A DNA stretch of 44,385 nt from JBPYCR01 sp051846935 (GTDB lineage: Bacteria > Bacillota > Bacilli > Bacillales > Amphibacillaceae). Of the stretch, positions 25,668-34,273 are shown one piece after another. Within the stretch, counting starts at the first letter, position 1. Every line of letters begins with the position of its first letter. A program made the position numbers and the translations under genes. The stretch lies in NCBI RefSeq assembly GCF_051846935.1, contig NZ_JBPYCS010000021.1, positions 1 through 44,385 on the forward strand, in the 5' to 3' direction. The notes beneath the pieces were generated by a model that was not told the origin of the DNA, made no database searches, and was given only the letters and a program-made list of their open reading frames with translations.

Positions 25668-26273
25668 ATGGATGGTGGAGAATACGGCGTACAGCAAGTT
25701 GAAAGATTAAAAGAAGCTGCCGATAAAAATAGCAATCAAAAAATTGACCGTACAATTCATACGTTAAAAGAAGGAGATGTAATTGACGGGTTAGAAGTAA
25801 TCGAATTGCCTGGTCATGCGGAAGATCAAATTGCTTTATATGATGAAAAGAATTGCTGGTTATTTTCAGGAGATCATATACTCGATCATCTTGCGAGCAA
25901 CGCGTTAATCGAACCGGACATAAATGGAGAAATGATTCAATCGCTTATACACTATGAGGCCTCGTTGAATAAATTGCGTGCTTATTCAGTCGCAGTTGTT
26001 TTTCCTGGACATGGAGAAATGATTCAAGATGTGCAAGCGCTCATCACGCAGCGCTTAACACGGATACAGAATAAATCAGAAAAAATAAAAGCGCTGATTA
26101 ATGATTTTCAACGTACAGCCGCTCATATTGCCCGTACGTTGTACAAAAACAGGTTTGAAACGCTTTTTCCTTTAGTTATGTCTGAAATAATTGGTCATTT
26201 GAATCGCCTAGAAAGCTTAGGTGAAATAACGAAAGAAAAATTGGATGGTAAATGGGTATATAGAAGCAAGTAG
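25668..26273 (+). pseudogene. MBL-fold hydrolase lacking its N-terminal metal-binding part
   Basis: 201 codons encode the C-terminal two thirds of a metallo-beta-lactamase-fold protein of the YqjP-like group: VIELPGHAEDQIALYDEKNCWLFSGDHIL supplies the later His and Asp ligands, FPGHGEMI the last His, and a C-terminal helical/winged region (IGHLNRLESLGEITKEKLDG) follows. The HxHxDH motif, expected roughly 100 residues earlier in a ~310-residue protein, is absent. A TAG lies in frame six codons upstream and no ribosome binding site is seen before ATG 25668. It is probably inactive, truncated at the same decayed zone as its neighbours. Confidence 0.85.
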
Positions 26274-26414
26274 TTGTAGGAGTAGGCTGCATAGGGTGAT
26301 ACGACTTCTCTTGAACAGCATGTAGAGTTTCGTCTCTTAACTGGGTAGCGTCAGGCAAGTCATTCCCGACTGTGAAGGGACTTATTTTTATTAGGCGGAG
26401 GCGGGAAAAATATT

Positions 26415-26437
26415 GCCTAAACATAATAGACGAGGGA
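26415..26437 (+). repeat. Leader motif GCCTAAAC...ACGAGG, copy 1
   Basis: A 23-bp sequence GCCTAAACATAATAG + ACGAGGGA directly contains the ribosome binding site of the gene at 26447. Near-identical copies occur at 34274-34296 and, on the minus strand, 42249-42227. The conserved part extends beyond the Shine-Dalgarno, so it is more than a shared ribosome site. Confidence 0.5.
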
Positions 26438-26446
26438 GAATACGGG

Positions 26447-26872
26447 ATGAGGATTATTAAATTTGGATTTGTCTTTCTGTTCGTAATTGGTTTGTTAGGG
26501 TTTAGTGTTTACCATTTCGGCATAAAAATTGCGTCTGAAAATATATCTGAATCGATTACAAATGAGCTTGAAAAAAGCGGCGAGCTGGAAGAAGTAAAGC
26601 AGTTTATTGAAAACGATCCACAACTGACAAAGCTATTGAAAGAAGCTGAAAGCGTGGATGAAGATAATTTGCCTTTTACTACTAAAGAACAGGCGGCTAA
26701 ATTAATTATAAAGAAAGTTGGCATCAAAGAATTAAAGCAAATTCAAACTCAATTTGATCAGGGGCTTACAACTAATGATATTGAGCAAATCGTAAGAAAA
26801 ATGGAAGGTACATTTACCGAAGAAGAGCTGATCGCATTAAAGGTAGTCGCTTATAAGGAATTAAATAAATAA
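26447..26872 (+). CDS. Membrane-anchored protein of unknown function
   Basis: 141 residues: an N-terminal membrane anchor (IIKFGFVFLFVIGLLGFSVYHFG), then a predicted extracellular helical domain rich in Glu and Lys (SITNELEKSGELEEVKQFIENDP, LPFTTKEQAAKLIIKKVGI, FTEEELIALKVVAYKEL). ATG 26447 is supported by GAGGGAG 8 nt upstream; the longer frame from 26372 includes that site. I recall similar short proteins in Bacillus, some mislabelled as phenylalanyl-tRNA synthetase fragments, but no function is known. It is followed by another small membrane protein after 168 nt. Confidence 0.8.
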   Translation: MRIIKFGFVFLFVIGLLGFSVYHFGIKIASENISESITNELEKSGELEEVKQFIENDPQLTKLLKEAESVDEDNLPFTTKEQAAKLIIKKVGIKELKQIQTQFDQGLTTNDIEQIVRKMEGTFTEEELIALKVVAYKELNK

Positions 26873-27040
26873 TGGTACGAAGAAAATTTGAAATCACCAT
26901 CTAACAATGAAATATTAGGAATGAATTATATAACGAGACAAACGAATTATATGACTCAATCGTTCGCATGCATGAGCTAGACGGATGATTATTCTTCCTG
27001 CATAATAATAAAAAAGCGATTAAAGTGAGGTGAATACAAC

Positions 27041-27364
27041 ATGCCAACAAGCGATGAACGAATGATAGCGATGCTTATGTACATAGTCAGCTTCTTTGTC
27101 CCTGTTTTAGGGCCATTAATTATTTGGCTAATTAAGCGGGATGATTCGGATTTTATTGACTTTCACGGGAAGGAATATTTTAATTTCTTTATTTCTTTTA
27201 CAATTTATTCGATAATAAGTACAATTTTAATGCTCGTATTGGTTGGATTTATATTAATTATTGTTATTGCAATATTAATGTTTATTTTTACATTAATCGC
27301 ACTTATAAAAGCATACAATGGTGAAAGATATCGTATCCCATTAACAATTCGTCTATTGAAATAA
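27041..27364 (+). CDS. DUF4870-domain membrane protein
   Basis: 107 residues. The pattern DERMIAMLMYIVSFFVPVLGPLIIWLIKRDDSDFIDFHGKEYFNF is a clear DUF4870 (TIC20-like) signature: two helices, a short charged loop with an H-K-E/Q motif, then two more helices and NGERYRIPLTIRLL at the end. GAGGTG lies before ATG 27041. Function unknown; proteins of this type are often found with stress or envelope genes. An ATGTAAA/TTTACAT hairpin after the stop (27364-27390) may serve as a weak terminator. Confidence 0.88.
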   Translation: MPTSDERMIAMLMYIVSFFVPVLGPLIIWLIKRDDSDFIDFHGKEYFNFFISFTIYSIISTILMLVLVGFILIIVIAILMFIFTLIALIKAYNGERYRIPLTIRLLK

Positions 27365-27469
27365 TGTAAATTCCGTTTTCCACTTTACATTCGTACGTCC
27401 GGAAATCTGACTATAAAATAAGAGTAGTATGAAACCTTTTCATGGTGTGCATCAAAGGAGCTGAATTGT

Positions 27470-28786
27470 ATGAAGCATCAAATTGCAGTATTTGGACCGA
27501 TCTTTTTTATGGACAGGCTGCAAAAAATTAGCAAGCAAATAAACTTTCGTCATTCAATTATTCCATTTGTATATAAAAATCCGAAAGAGGTGGTCGGCTT
27601 TATTGAGAAAGCAAGTAGTGCACATGTACTATTGTTTTCAGGGCCACTGCCGCATTTGTATGTAAAGGATGCTTTACAAAAGACGAGTCAGCCTGTCGAA
27701 ATTGTTGAATATAATGAAAATAACCTCGTATACACGCTGCTTCATATTAAGCAAACGTATAACATTGCTTTTAAAGAAATATCTTTAGATATAATTGATG
27801 ATGAAACAGTACAAAGAGTAAGCGATGAGCTTGGATTTCCATTAAAAATTAACTTTATAAAAGATATTAATCCTTTAATAAATGGGGACACTGGATTTAA
27901 TTTAGATACGATTTATCAATTTCATTATGATTTATGGAAAAAAGGCAAGATTAAACTGGCAGTTACAAGTATCCACTTAGTAAGAGATCGATTAGTAGAA
28001 GCTGGCGTTCCAACGATTCGATTAATTGATCCAGATAATAATATAATAGAAGCGCTAAAGCTCAGTCAGCAAGCAGCTGAGCTTTATATTCGTAAAGCAT
28101 CTCAAGTGGCTGTCGGCATTGTTTCCATTGAAAAGGGTCAACATGTAGTGGATGATACGGCGCTTCATGAAAAGGTGTACCAGTTTTTAGTAAAGGCGTG
28201 TCGGAATGCAAATGGTTCGGTCAGAAAAATAAATGCATCCAACTTTGTTATTCATGGTACATCCGGGAGCATACGGCTTTTAACAGAAGGGTATCAGCGT
28301 TGTTCACTTAGAGAAGGAGTTCGCGATGCGCTTCAAGTCGATCTTGCTGTTGGATTTGGGATAGGTAGTTCTTTTAATGAAGCCGAGAAACACGGAAAGC
28401 TTGCCCATAAATATGCGCTAGATCGTAACCAGGGAACTGTTGTTATTAACGAAAATAAAGAATTGTTGGGTCCAATTGGGAATAGTCGCCATTTTATTCA
28501 ATTAAAAAGCAATAACGAAGCAATTATTCCGTTGGCTGAGTCGATGAATATACCGATGGCTACACTTGCGAACTTAAAAGCATTTAACGACAGCCTTTCA
28601 GGTAAAGCATTTTCTTCTCACGATTTGGCAGCTTATCTCCAAGTAAGCAGAAGAAGCTCGGAAAGATTGTTGAAAAAATTGTCAGAAGCACGTCGATTAA
28701 AAATTATTGGTTCGGAAAGACCGTATACACAAGGGAGGCCGCGCTCTTTATATCAGCTGGAACAGGACTTTTTAGATCAGCTTTAA
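27470..28786 (+). CDS. Transcriptional regulator: sensory domain, cyclase-like domain, winged helix
   Basis: 438 residues. Residues 1-200 form a periplasmic-binding-like or PrpR-N-like two-lobed sensory domain (HVLLFSGPLPHLYV, GVPTIRLIDPDNNIIEAL). Residues ~208-345 look like a degenerate nucleotidyl-cyclase/GGDEF-type fold (VAVGIVSIEKGQHVVDD ... DLAVGFGIGSSFNEAEKHGKLAHKYAL) without a GGDEF active-site loop. The C-terminus (~375-430) is a winged helix (FSSHDLAAYLQVSRRSSERLLKKL). ATG 27470 follows AAAGGAG. It sits directly upstream of, and in line with, the amidohydrolase/epimerase/transporter cluster, so it is the likely regulator of that cluster. The effector is unknown. Confidence 0.75.
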   Translation: MKHQIAVFGPIFFMDRLQKISKQINFRHSIIPFVYKNPKEVVGFIEKASSAHVLLFSGPLPHLYVKDALQKTSQPVEIVEYNENNLVYTLLHIKQTYNIAFKEISLDIIDDETVQRVSDELGFPLKINFIKDINPLINGDTGFNLDTIYQFHYDLWKKGKIKLAVTSIHLVRDRLVEAGVPTIRLIDPDNNIIEALKLSQQAAELYIRKASQVAVGIVSIEKGQHVVDDTALHEKVYQFLVKACRNANGSVRKINASNFVIHGTSGSIRLLTEGYQRCSLREGVRDALQVDLAVGFGIGSSFNEAEKHGKLAHKYALDRNQGTVVINENKELLGPIGNSRHFIQLKSNNEAIIPLAESMNIPMATLANLKAFNDSLSGKAFSSHDLAAYLQVSRRSSERLLKKLSEARRLKIIGSERPYTQGRPRSLYQLEQDFLDQL

Positions 28787-28831
28787 TAAAATAATTGAAT
28801 TTAAATAAACATACCTTTCCAATGTATCCCG

Positions 28832-28860
28832 TTGACAATAATGGGTAATTCCTGTATATT
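28832..28860 (+). promoter_or_regulatory. Consensus sigma-A promoter of the amidohydrolase/epimerase cluster
   Basis: Perfect TTGACA (28832-28837), 17-bp spacer, TATATT (28855-28860). The predicted start near 28867 leaves an unusually long leader of about 255 nt before ATG 29124. A promoter this strong implies repression or roadblock control. Confidence 0.8.
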
Positions 28861-28872
28861 TTGTTTAATTAC

Positions 28873-28888
28873 CGACAATTAGCGACAA
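28873..28888 (+). promoter_or_regulatory. Tandem CGACAA repeat, candidate operator
   Basis: CGACAA occurs at 28873-28878 and again at 28883-28888, exactly one helical turn apart and just after the predicted start site. A protein binding there would block the promoter at 28832. The winged-helix regulator encoded at 27470 is the obvious candidate, but this is inference. Confidence 0.4.
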
Positions 28889-29053
28889 GATGATTCCGTA
28901 TTGTAATTTGCAAAAAAATTAACAGTACTTCCGGATAATATTCAGAATTTACTGTTTAAAAGGATGTGTGAGCAAAGGCAAGACACGACTTATTTTCATG
29001 TGAATGCTTGCAAACAATAAAAACTCTTTGAATCGAATCGCTCATTTAACATA

Positions 29054-29067
29054 TGAAAGCAATTACA
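29054..29067 (+). promoter_or_regulatory. cre-like catabolite-repression site
   Basis: TGAAAGCAATTACA matches the cre consensus TGWAANCGNTNWCA at 13 of 14 positions (A in place of the central G). It lies in the long leader, where CcpA bound at cre could act as a roadblock. CcpA is not encoded in the window. Confidence 0.35.
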
Positions 29068-29123
29068 ACGGTAACCGAAAAATGAGTACGTGCTAATTGG
29101 AAGCAGAAAGGGGATTTTTTAAC

Positions 29124-30284
29124 ATGCAATCGTCAGATGTGTTAGAAAAATGGATGATCAAACACCGTCGTCACCTACACCAGTATCCAGAGCTTTCGCA
29201 CCAAGAAAAAGAAACGACAGCATATATTCACAACGTAATGACAGAGCTTGGCTATACATGTGAATCATTGACAGGTAAAGATGTAATTGCAACATTACCG
29301 CTGAAAAAACCTGGTAAAACAATAGCAATTCGGGCAGATATGGATGCATTGCCGATTCAGGAAGAAACAAACCTTCCATTTGCTTCCAAAAAGGAAGGGA
29401 TTATGCATGCATGTGGCCACGACGGACATATGGCAATGGTTCTCGGTGTTGCAAAATATTTTCAGGATCATGCAGAAGAGTTAGCAGGAAATATTAAGTT
29501 TATATTCCAGCATGCAGAAGAAGTGTCTCCTGGTGGAGCGAAGCAGCTCGTCGAACGAGGCGTTTTAGAAAATGTTGATGCCATTGTTGGTGCGCATTTA
29601 TGGCAACCAGTAGATTCAGGTAAAATTACTGTTCGTGATGATTACATGATGGCAGGTGTGTCTGAGTTTGAAATTACAATTCAAGGTCATGGTGGTCATG
29701 GTTCAATGCCGGAAACAACAGTCGATCCAATATTAGTTGGAGCACAAATAATTACACAAATTCACACGATCGTAAGTCGTTCATTAAAACCAACAGATGC
29801 TGCTGTTATTTCGTTTGGTGAATTACAATCAGGTTCTAACTACAATATTATCCCTGATAAAGCACATTTGTCTGGAACAGTTCGCTATTTTAAAGAAACT
29901 GTTTGCGACAAAATTGAAGAACGTATGACTAGCATCATTGAAGGAACATGTAGAGCATTTGGAGCATCGTATGCGTTCACGTTTAATCGTGGCGAGCCGC
30001 CATTAAGCAATAATCCGACCTTAGCATCAATTGTGCGTAATGAAGCGATAGAAGTTGTTGGGGAAGAAAATGTATATACGAATGAGCCGACACTTGGTGG
30101 TGAAGACTTTGCTTATTATACGAAGGAAATCCCAGCAGTATATTTCTTTATTGGGATTGGTAGCGAGGAGCGAGTGTACGGACACCATCACCCGAAATTC
30201 GATATTGATGAATCCATGCTTATTACGGGATGCACAATTATTAGCAACGTAGCGAAGAAGCTTTTAAATGAGGAGGATCTTTAG
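29124..30284 (+). CDS. M20-family amidohydrolase (N-acyl-amino-acid/peptide hydrolase)
   Basis: 386 residues. The metal and catalytic pattern of the M20D group is clear: IRADMDALPI, MHACGHDGH (C97, H99 as metal ligands), FQHAEEVSPGGA (E132/E133), a dimerisation lid containing GHGGHGSMPE, and late GGEDFAYY. Such enzymes remove acyl groups from amino acids or cut small peptides. ATG 29124 follows AAAGGGGA; the TTG at 29097 lies before that site. It is immediately followed by the dipeptide epimerase (stop and next start abut), so the two are co-translated. The combination suggests salvage of modified amino acids or dipeptides. Confidence 0.92.
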   Translation: MQSSDVLEKWMIKHRRHLHQYPELSHQEKETTAYIHNVMTELGYTCESLTGKDVIATLPLKKPGKTIAIRADMDALPIQEETNLPFASKKEGIMHACGHDGHMAMVLGVAKYFQDHAEELAGNIKFIFQHAEEVSPGGAKQLVERGVLENVDAIVGAHLWQPVDSGKITVRDDYMMAGVSEFEITIQGHGGHGSMPETTVDPILVGAQIITQIHTIVSRSLKPTDAAVISFGELQSGSNYNIIPDKAHLSGTVRYFKETVCDKIEERMTSIIEGTCRAFGASYAFTFNRGEPPLSNNPTLASIVRNEAIEVVGEENVYTNEPTLGGEDFAYYTKEIPAVYFFIGIGSEERVYGHHHPKFDIDESMLITGCTIISNVAKKLLNEEDL

Positions 30285-31415
30285 TTGGAAAACATAAAAA
30301 TAATCGAAGCAGAAATATATGGTGTGGCATACCCGTTAAAAAAACCATTCATTATTTCATACACGACGTACCATCATATGCCGACAGTACTCCTTAAACT
30401 GAAAACAAATACAGGTATTATCGGGTGGGGTGAGGCTACGCCAGATGAGCATGTTACTGGAGAGTCGCTCGAAAGTACAATAGCAATGTTAAAGGATACA
30501 CTCCTTCCAGCGATTGCGGGGAAATCACCATTTGAGATGGAACGAATTCACGAAGCGATGGATGGTGTCGTTTATGGTGCTCCAACAGCCAAGTCAGCAA
30601 TAGATATCGCTTGTTATGATATTACAGGAAAGGCGTTACAAGCACCTGTTTATCAATTGCTTGGAGGCAAATACCGAGAAGAAATGGCAGTTCCATACGT
30701 GCTAAGTATTTTACCACCTGAGCAATTGGTAGCGGAAGCAAAAGAAGCCGTCAAAAATGGGTATACTATTTTGAAATTGAAAGTCGGTACAGACTTGGCA
30801 GTAGACGTAGAACGTATTCGTCAAGTCGCAGAAGCAGTAGGAGATTCTGTATCCTTAAAGGTTGACGCGAATCAAGGTTGGAAAACAGCTGCAAACACAT
30901 TGAAAGCGCTACGGAAATTGAAAAACGTAAACGTCGATTGGTATGAACAACCTGTATTAGCGGATGACTACGATGGTCTAGCGACTGTAAGAGCAAAGTC
31001 TGATGAAGCTATTATGGCGGATGAAGGTATTCGTAATTCGAGCGATTTGAATAAATTATTACGTTTACAAGCAGTTGATTATATAAATATTAAGCTTATG
31101 AAATGTGGCGGAATCTTTCCTGCATTAAAGCTTTCTGCTCAAGCTGAAATGGCAGGTGTTCCAGCACAAATGGGTTCAATGGTAGAGTCAGGTATCGGCT
31201 CTGCTGCTGGTTTGCATGTAATGGCTGCTACTAAAAATGTTGTTAGTCATGAGTTGGTTGGACCAGACATGTTTAAAGACGATGCAGCTGATTTAACCTT
31301 CCAAGGGACAACCGTACGATTATCTGATCAGCCTGGACTTGGTGTTGCTATCGATGAAAAAAAACTGCAACAATTTACGAGTAGAGTAGAGAAAGTTAAA
31401 TTAATCTCAGAGTAA
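30285..31415 (+). CDS. Dipeptide epimerase (enolase superfamily, L-Ala-D/L-Glu epimerase type)
   Basis: 376 residues with the enolase-superfamily layout: an N-terminal capping domain, then a TIM barrel carrying KLK (K164, K166), VDANQGW (D194), EQPV (E221), ADEG (D246/E247) and NIKLMKCGG (K270). D194, E221 and D246 or E247 would hold Mg2+, while K166 and K270 are the acid/base pair for C-alpha epimerisation. This is the YkfB/YcjG group, which converts L-Ala-D-Glu from peptidoglycan to L-Ala-L-Glu, though specificity varies widely. The start is TTG 30285, the base after the previous stop, with AGGAGG 8 nt upstream. This tight coupling fixes the operon. Confidence 0.9.
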   Translation: MENIKIIEAEIYGVAYPLKKPFIISYTTYHHMPTVLLKLKTNTGIIGWGEATPDEHVTGESLESTIAMLKDTLLPAIAGKSPFEMERIHEAMDGVVYGAPTAKSAIDIACYDITGKALQAPVYQLLGGKYREEMAVPYVLSILPPEQLVAEAKEAVKNGYTILKLKVGTDLAVDVERIRQVAEAVGDSVSLKVDANQGWKTAANTLKALRKLKNVNVDWYEQPVLADDYDGLATVRAKSDEAIMADEGIRNSSDLNKLLRLQAVDYINIKLMKCGGIFPALKLSAQAEMAGVPAQMGSMVESGIGSAAGLHVMAATKNVVSHELVGPDMFKDDAADLTFQGTTVRLSDQPGLGVAIDEKKLQQFTSRVEKVKLISE

Positions 31416-31487
31416 AGCAAGCAAAACATTCTACTTAGAAGTATATTTTCGAATGGAGGGCAACAAATTTACGATCTTGATCGATAA

Positions 31488-31646
31488 TTTGTACCCGATG
31501 ATGTTGTGCTCGTCGTAGGTGATGCTTCACTGAATATGGACAGTCATAGGATGCTTTTTGCCAATCCTTAAGCTGAAGCTGTCCTGCGATGGGCGATCCT
31601 ACTTAGTTTAAAGAGTTATGAAATCCAGGTGCAGTCCAACAAGTAG
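31488..31646 (+). pseudogene. Possible gene remnant between epimerase and transporter
   Basis: The 309-bp gap holds a coding-like stretch reading FVPDDVVLVVGDASLNMD...ANP, a stop at 31569, then AEAVLRWAILLSL in the same frame. Just upstream, another frame opens with ATG at 31454 (MEGNKFTILIDN). The pieces look like a frameshifted, eroded gene, but I cannot name a family. The gap has no clear terminator, so the transporter may belong to the same transcript. Confidence 0.25.
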
Positions 31647-31724
31647 TTAGCAGTAACTCGATTATAGTTTTGAATTGAATTACAGTAAAAAAATATAAGA
31701 AGTAGAATAAAAGGAGGAGAACTT

Positions 31725-33149
31725 TTGAGCCATTCAAAAACAGAGAATGAGACGAAGAAGAAAAGATTTACGATGCCTCATACGTATGTACTATTATTTG
31801 GTGTAATTATTTTTGCCGGTTTATTGACGTATGTATTGCCTACAGGAGAGTTTGAACGCTATGAAGATCCGAATACAGGGCGTGAACTTGTAGACGCAGA
31901 ATCATTTGCTTCAGTAGATGCGAATCCACAAAACTTATTTGATATGCTCATGGCTGTTCCAAAAGGAATGGAAAATGCTGCATATATTATCTTTTTCGTT
32001 TTTATCGTAGGTGGAGCTTTTGGAATTATACAATCGACTGGTGTTATTGATAAAGGAATAAATTTTACGATAAAGAAGCTAAACGGAAAAGAAATATGGG
32101 CGATTCCATTATTTATAATATTATTTTCATTTGCTGGCTCTGTAATGGGTCTAGCAGAAGAATTACTGCCTTTTTATCCAATTATGGTCGTATTAGCAAT
32201 TCGGATGGGGCTTGATTCGATAACGGGAATGTCGCTCGTATTGCTAGGTGCAGGTGCAGGATTTGCTGGAGCTTTTCTAAATCCATTTACAGTTGGAATT
32301 GCTCAAGGAATTGCTGAGCTTCCTCCTTTTTCTGGACTCGGATTTCGTTTGGCAATGTATGCAGTAATGGTATTATCAACAATAATATATATCGTTATGT
32401 ATGCACGGAAAATTAAAAAAGACCCAACTAAAAGTCCGATGTATGAGTTGGACAAAGAGCGCGATTTGAACATTGAAGGAATGGATGAGGATGCACGCTT
32501 TTCTGGTCGTCATAAAATTGTTTTAGGAGTATTCTTTGTTGGACTGCTTGTAATTGCTTATGGGGTCATTGAGCTCGGCTGGTATATTCATGAACTATCG
32601 GCAGCATTTTTAACGATCGGAATAATTGCCGGAATTGTTGGTGGCTTAGGACTAAATCGAACAGCGGAGGAATTTCTTAAAGGAGCAGCAGGCATTACGT
32701 TTGGAGCGCTCGTTATCGGAATTGCTAGTGGAATAATTGTTGTTCTGAGTGACGGAAAGGTTTTAGATACAATCGTTTACTATTTAGCACAATCCGTTGC
32801 AATGTTACCTCCGTTCTTATCCGCAATTGGAATGTTTTTTGTACAGATGATTATTAACTTTTTTATTCCGTCTGGAAGCGGACAGGCTGCGGCATCGATG
32901 CCTGTTATGGTTCCGGTTGCTGACTTAATTGGTATGACTCGACAAACTGCAGTTGTCGCTTATCAGTTTGGGGATGGAATAACAAACGTTATAAACCCGA
33001 CAAGTGCATATTTTATGGCCGGTTTAGCTTTAGCTGGAATACCTTGGGAAAAGTGGGCGAAGTGGGTATGGCCATTGATTCTTATTTGGACAGGAATCGC
33101 ATGTGTTTTCCTCGTTATTGCTAGTGTTATTAGTATCGGGCCATTCTAA
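31725..33149 (+). CDS. YfcC/DcuC-family transporter
   Basis: 474 residues with about twelve membrane segments. The N-terminus TYVLLFGVIIFAGLLTYVLPTGEFER is diagnostic of the YfcC branch of the C4-dicarboxylate carrier family (PF03606). Two-repeat motifs include AEELLPFYPIMVVLA, GAGAGFAGAFLNPFTVGIAQGIAELP, and FFIPSGSGQAAASMPVMVPVAD with INPTSAYFMAGLA. Members transport peptides, amino acids such as arginine, or dicarboxylates. Given its place after the amidohydrolase and epimerase, uptake of a dipeptide or N-acyl amino acid is the likeliest role. The start is TTG 31725 after AAGGAGGAG. It ends at a strong terminator. Confidence 0.9.
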   Translation: MSHSKTENETKKKRFTMPHTYVLLFGVIIFAGLLTYVLPTGEFERYEDPNTGRELVDAESFASVDANPQNLFDMLMAVPKGMENAAYIIFFVFIVGGAFGIIQSTGVIDKGINFTIKKLNGKEIWAIPLFIILFSFAGSVMGLAEELLPFYPIMVVLAIRMGLDSITGMSLVLLGAGAGFAGAFLNPFTVGIAQGIAELPPFSGLGFRLAMYAVMVLSTIIYIVMYARKIKKDPTKSPMYELDKERDLNIEGMDEDARFSGRHKIVLGVFFVGLLVIAYGVIELGWYIHELSAAFLTIGIIAGIVGGLGLNRTAEEFLKGAAGITFGALVIGIASGIIVVLSDGKVLDTIVYYLAQSVAMLPPFLSAIGMFFVQMIINFFIPSGSGQAAASMPVMVPVADLIGMTRQTAVVAYQFGDGITNVINPTSAYFMAGLALAGIPWEKWAKWVWPLILIWTGIACVFLVIASVISIGPF

Positions 33150-33224
33150 TGAAACGAAAAAATTAGTTTATCAAAAGGCAGTAAATAGGGCTGTTTAATA
33201 CATCCTGTATAGGAATGAGGAATT

Positions 33225-33269
33225 GAAGTCAGACGATCCATCTTTTGAGATGTCTGACTTCTTTTTTTT
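33225..33269 (+). terminator. Strong terminator of the dipeptide-utilisation cluster
   Basis: GAAGTCAGAC (33225-33234) and GTCTGACTTC (33252-33261) form a perfect 10-bp stem, followed by eight T. Confidence 0.9.
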
Positions 33270-33337
33270 ATGTTTCTTGTCGCTCGTACGCATTGATTTG
33301 GTGTAAGTTAGTTCGAGTTGTATCTTTTGCAGTAAAA

Positions 33338-33985
33338 TTATATTATCGTGTAGTCTAGCCTCGAATCTGTATTAAAATGGAAAGCAGCGTTTGTTAATGG
33401 CAACGTATTACTATAGATCTTTTTAAATTTTAATCTATATATATGAGAGAATTTTTCTTTATCATAAGCTCCAAAGGAGAGAGATTCGATTGCTTGCGCA
33501 TTGAGCACACTAACATCAACGCGTTCATTAAATGGTCGATCCCATTCAATAAGAAAAGGGAGTATTTCAGTTGTATAATCATAAGCAGGAAAAAGCATTT
33601 TCCAATTTAGTTTAATGCCATTTGGTCTCGTTCTACTGCCATAGAAAGGACCATTATATCGGATTCCTTTTTTTATAAAGTGATTCACATACTTTTCTAA
33701 GTTATTTGTACGTAAAGCAAATTGAAATGGACCTGTTTGATTTGAGGCGATTTGATAAAGGAGATGTTGAATTAACGGGTTATCCGATTGATTGGCAACG
33801 TCGTAGTCATAAATATCTAACCATTCCAGGTAACTATTATTTGAGAAATAGGCGAGGTAATTATATGTACCCCAATCGACATGTGTCCCTCCTTTAAACG
33901 CTTTAACAGAAAAGCTTTTGCTATATTCTAAGCTCGATGTAGCAGCATTCTTCCCACCGAAAACGATATGATCCAACGCTAACAA
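33338..33985 (-). CDS. VOC-superfamily protein (glyoxalase-like domain)
   Basis: 215 residues starting MLALDHIVFGGKNA, the betaalpha strand of a glyoxalase-like (PF13468 type) domain; GGTHVDWGTYNYLAYFSNNSYLEWLDIYD provides the first-module H/E-type metal positions. The second module is degenerate. TTG 33985 is preceded by AAGGAGTGA 9 nt away. Members bind divalent metals or are non-enzymatic. It stands alone and converges on the terminator at 33225. A TATAAT-like box lies upstream at about 34053-34058 on the minus strand. No substrate can be assigned. Confidence 0.8.
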   Translation of the reverse strand: MLALDHIVFGGKNAATSSLEYSKSFSVKAFKGGTHVDWGTYNYLAYFSNNSYLEWLDIYDYDVANQSDNPLIQHLLYQIASNQTGPFQFALRTNNLEKYVNHFIKKGIRYNGPFYGSRTRPNGIKLNWKMLFPAYDYTTEILPFLIEWDRPFNERVDVSVLNAQAIESLSFGAYDKEKFSHIYRLKFKKIYSNTLPLTNAAFHFNTDSRLDYTII

Positions 33986-34167
33986 TATTAATCACTCCTT
34001 CTCCTCCTCTCATTAAAGACAGAGGTAATGAAAATTTTAAGTAATCTTGATTATAGTATAACGAAGCTGTTTTTACATTCAGTACGAAATTAAGCTCGAT
34101 TGATTGCGTGAAAAGCGCCAGTCAATTTACTTTTTTAATGAAAGAACTGTATTTCACATTTCAGGAA

Positions 34168-34183
34168 TATATGGTACTATATA
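34168..34183 (+). promoter_or_regulatory. Near-palindromic operator-like site 1
   Basis: TATATGGTACTATATA overlaps the -10 of a possible promoter (TTCACA 34153-34158, 16-bp spacer, TACTAT 34175-34180). Related sites occur at 34809-34824 and, inverted, at 34857-34841. All three flank the small XRE regulator gene, suggesting autoregulation. The stretch 33986-34448 holds no other gene-like feature except the leader motif at 34274. Confidence 0.45.
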
Positions 34184-34273
34184 CCTATTACGAAAGATAT
34201 GTTTTTCGCCTATAATTAGTGATATAATTTTGAAAACCAATTTATGTATTTTGGAAAGATAGAGAATAATAAC

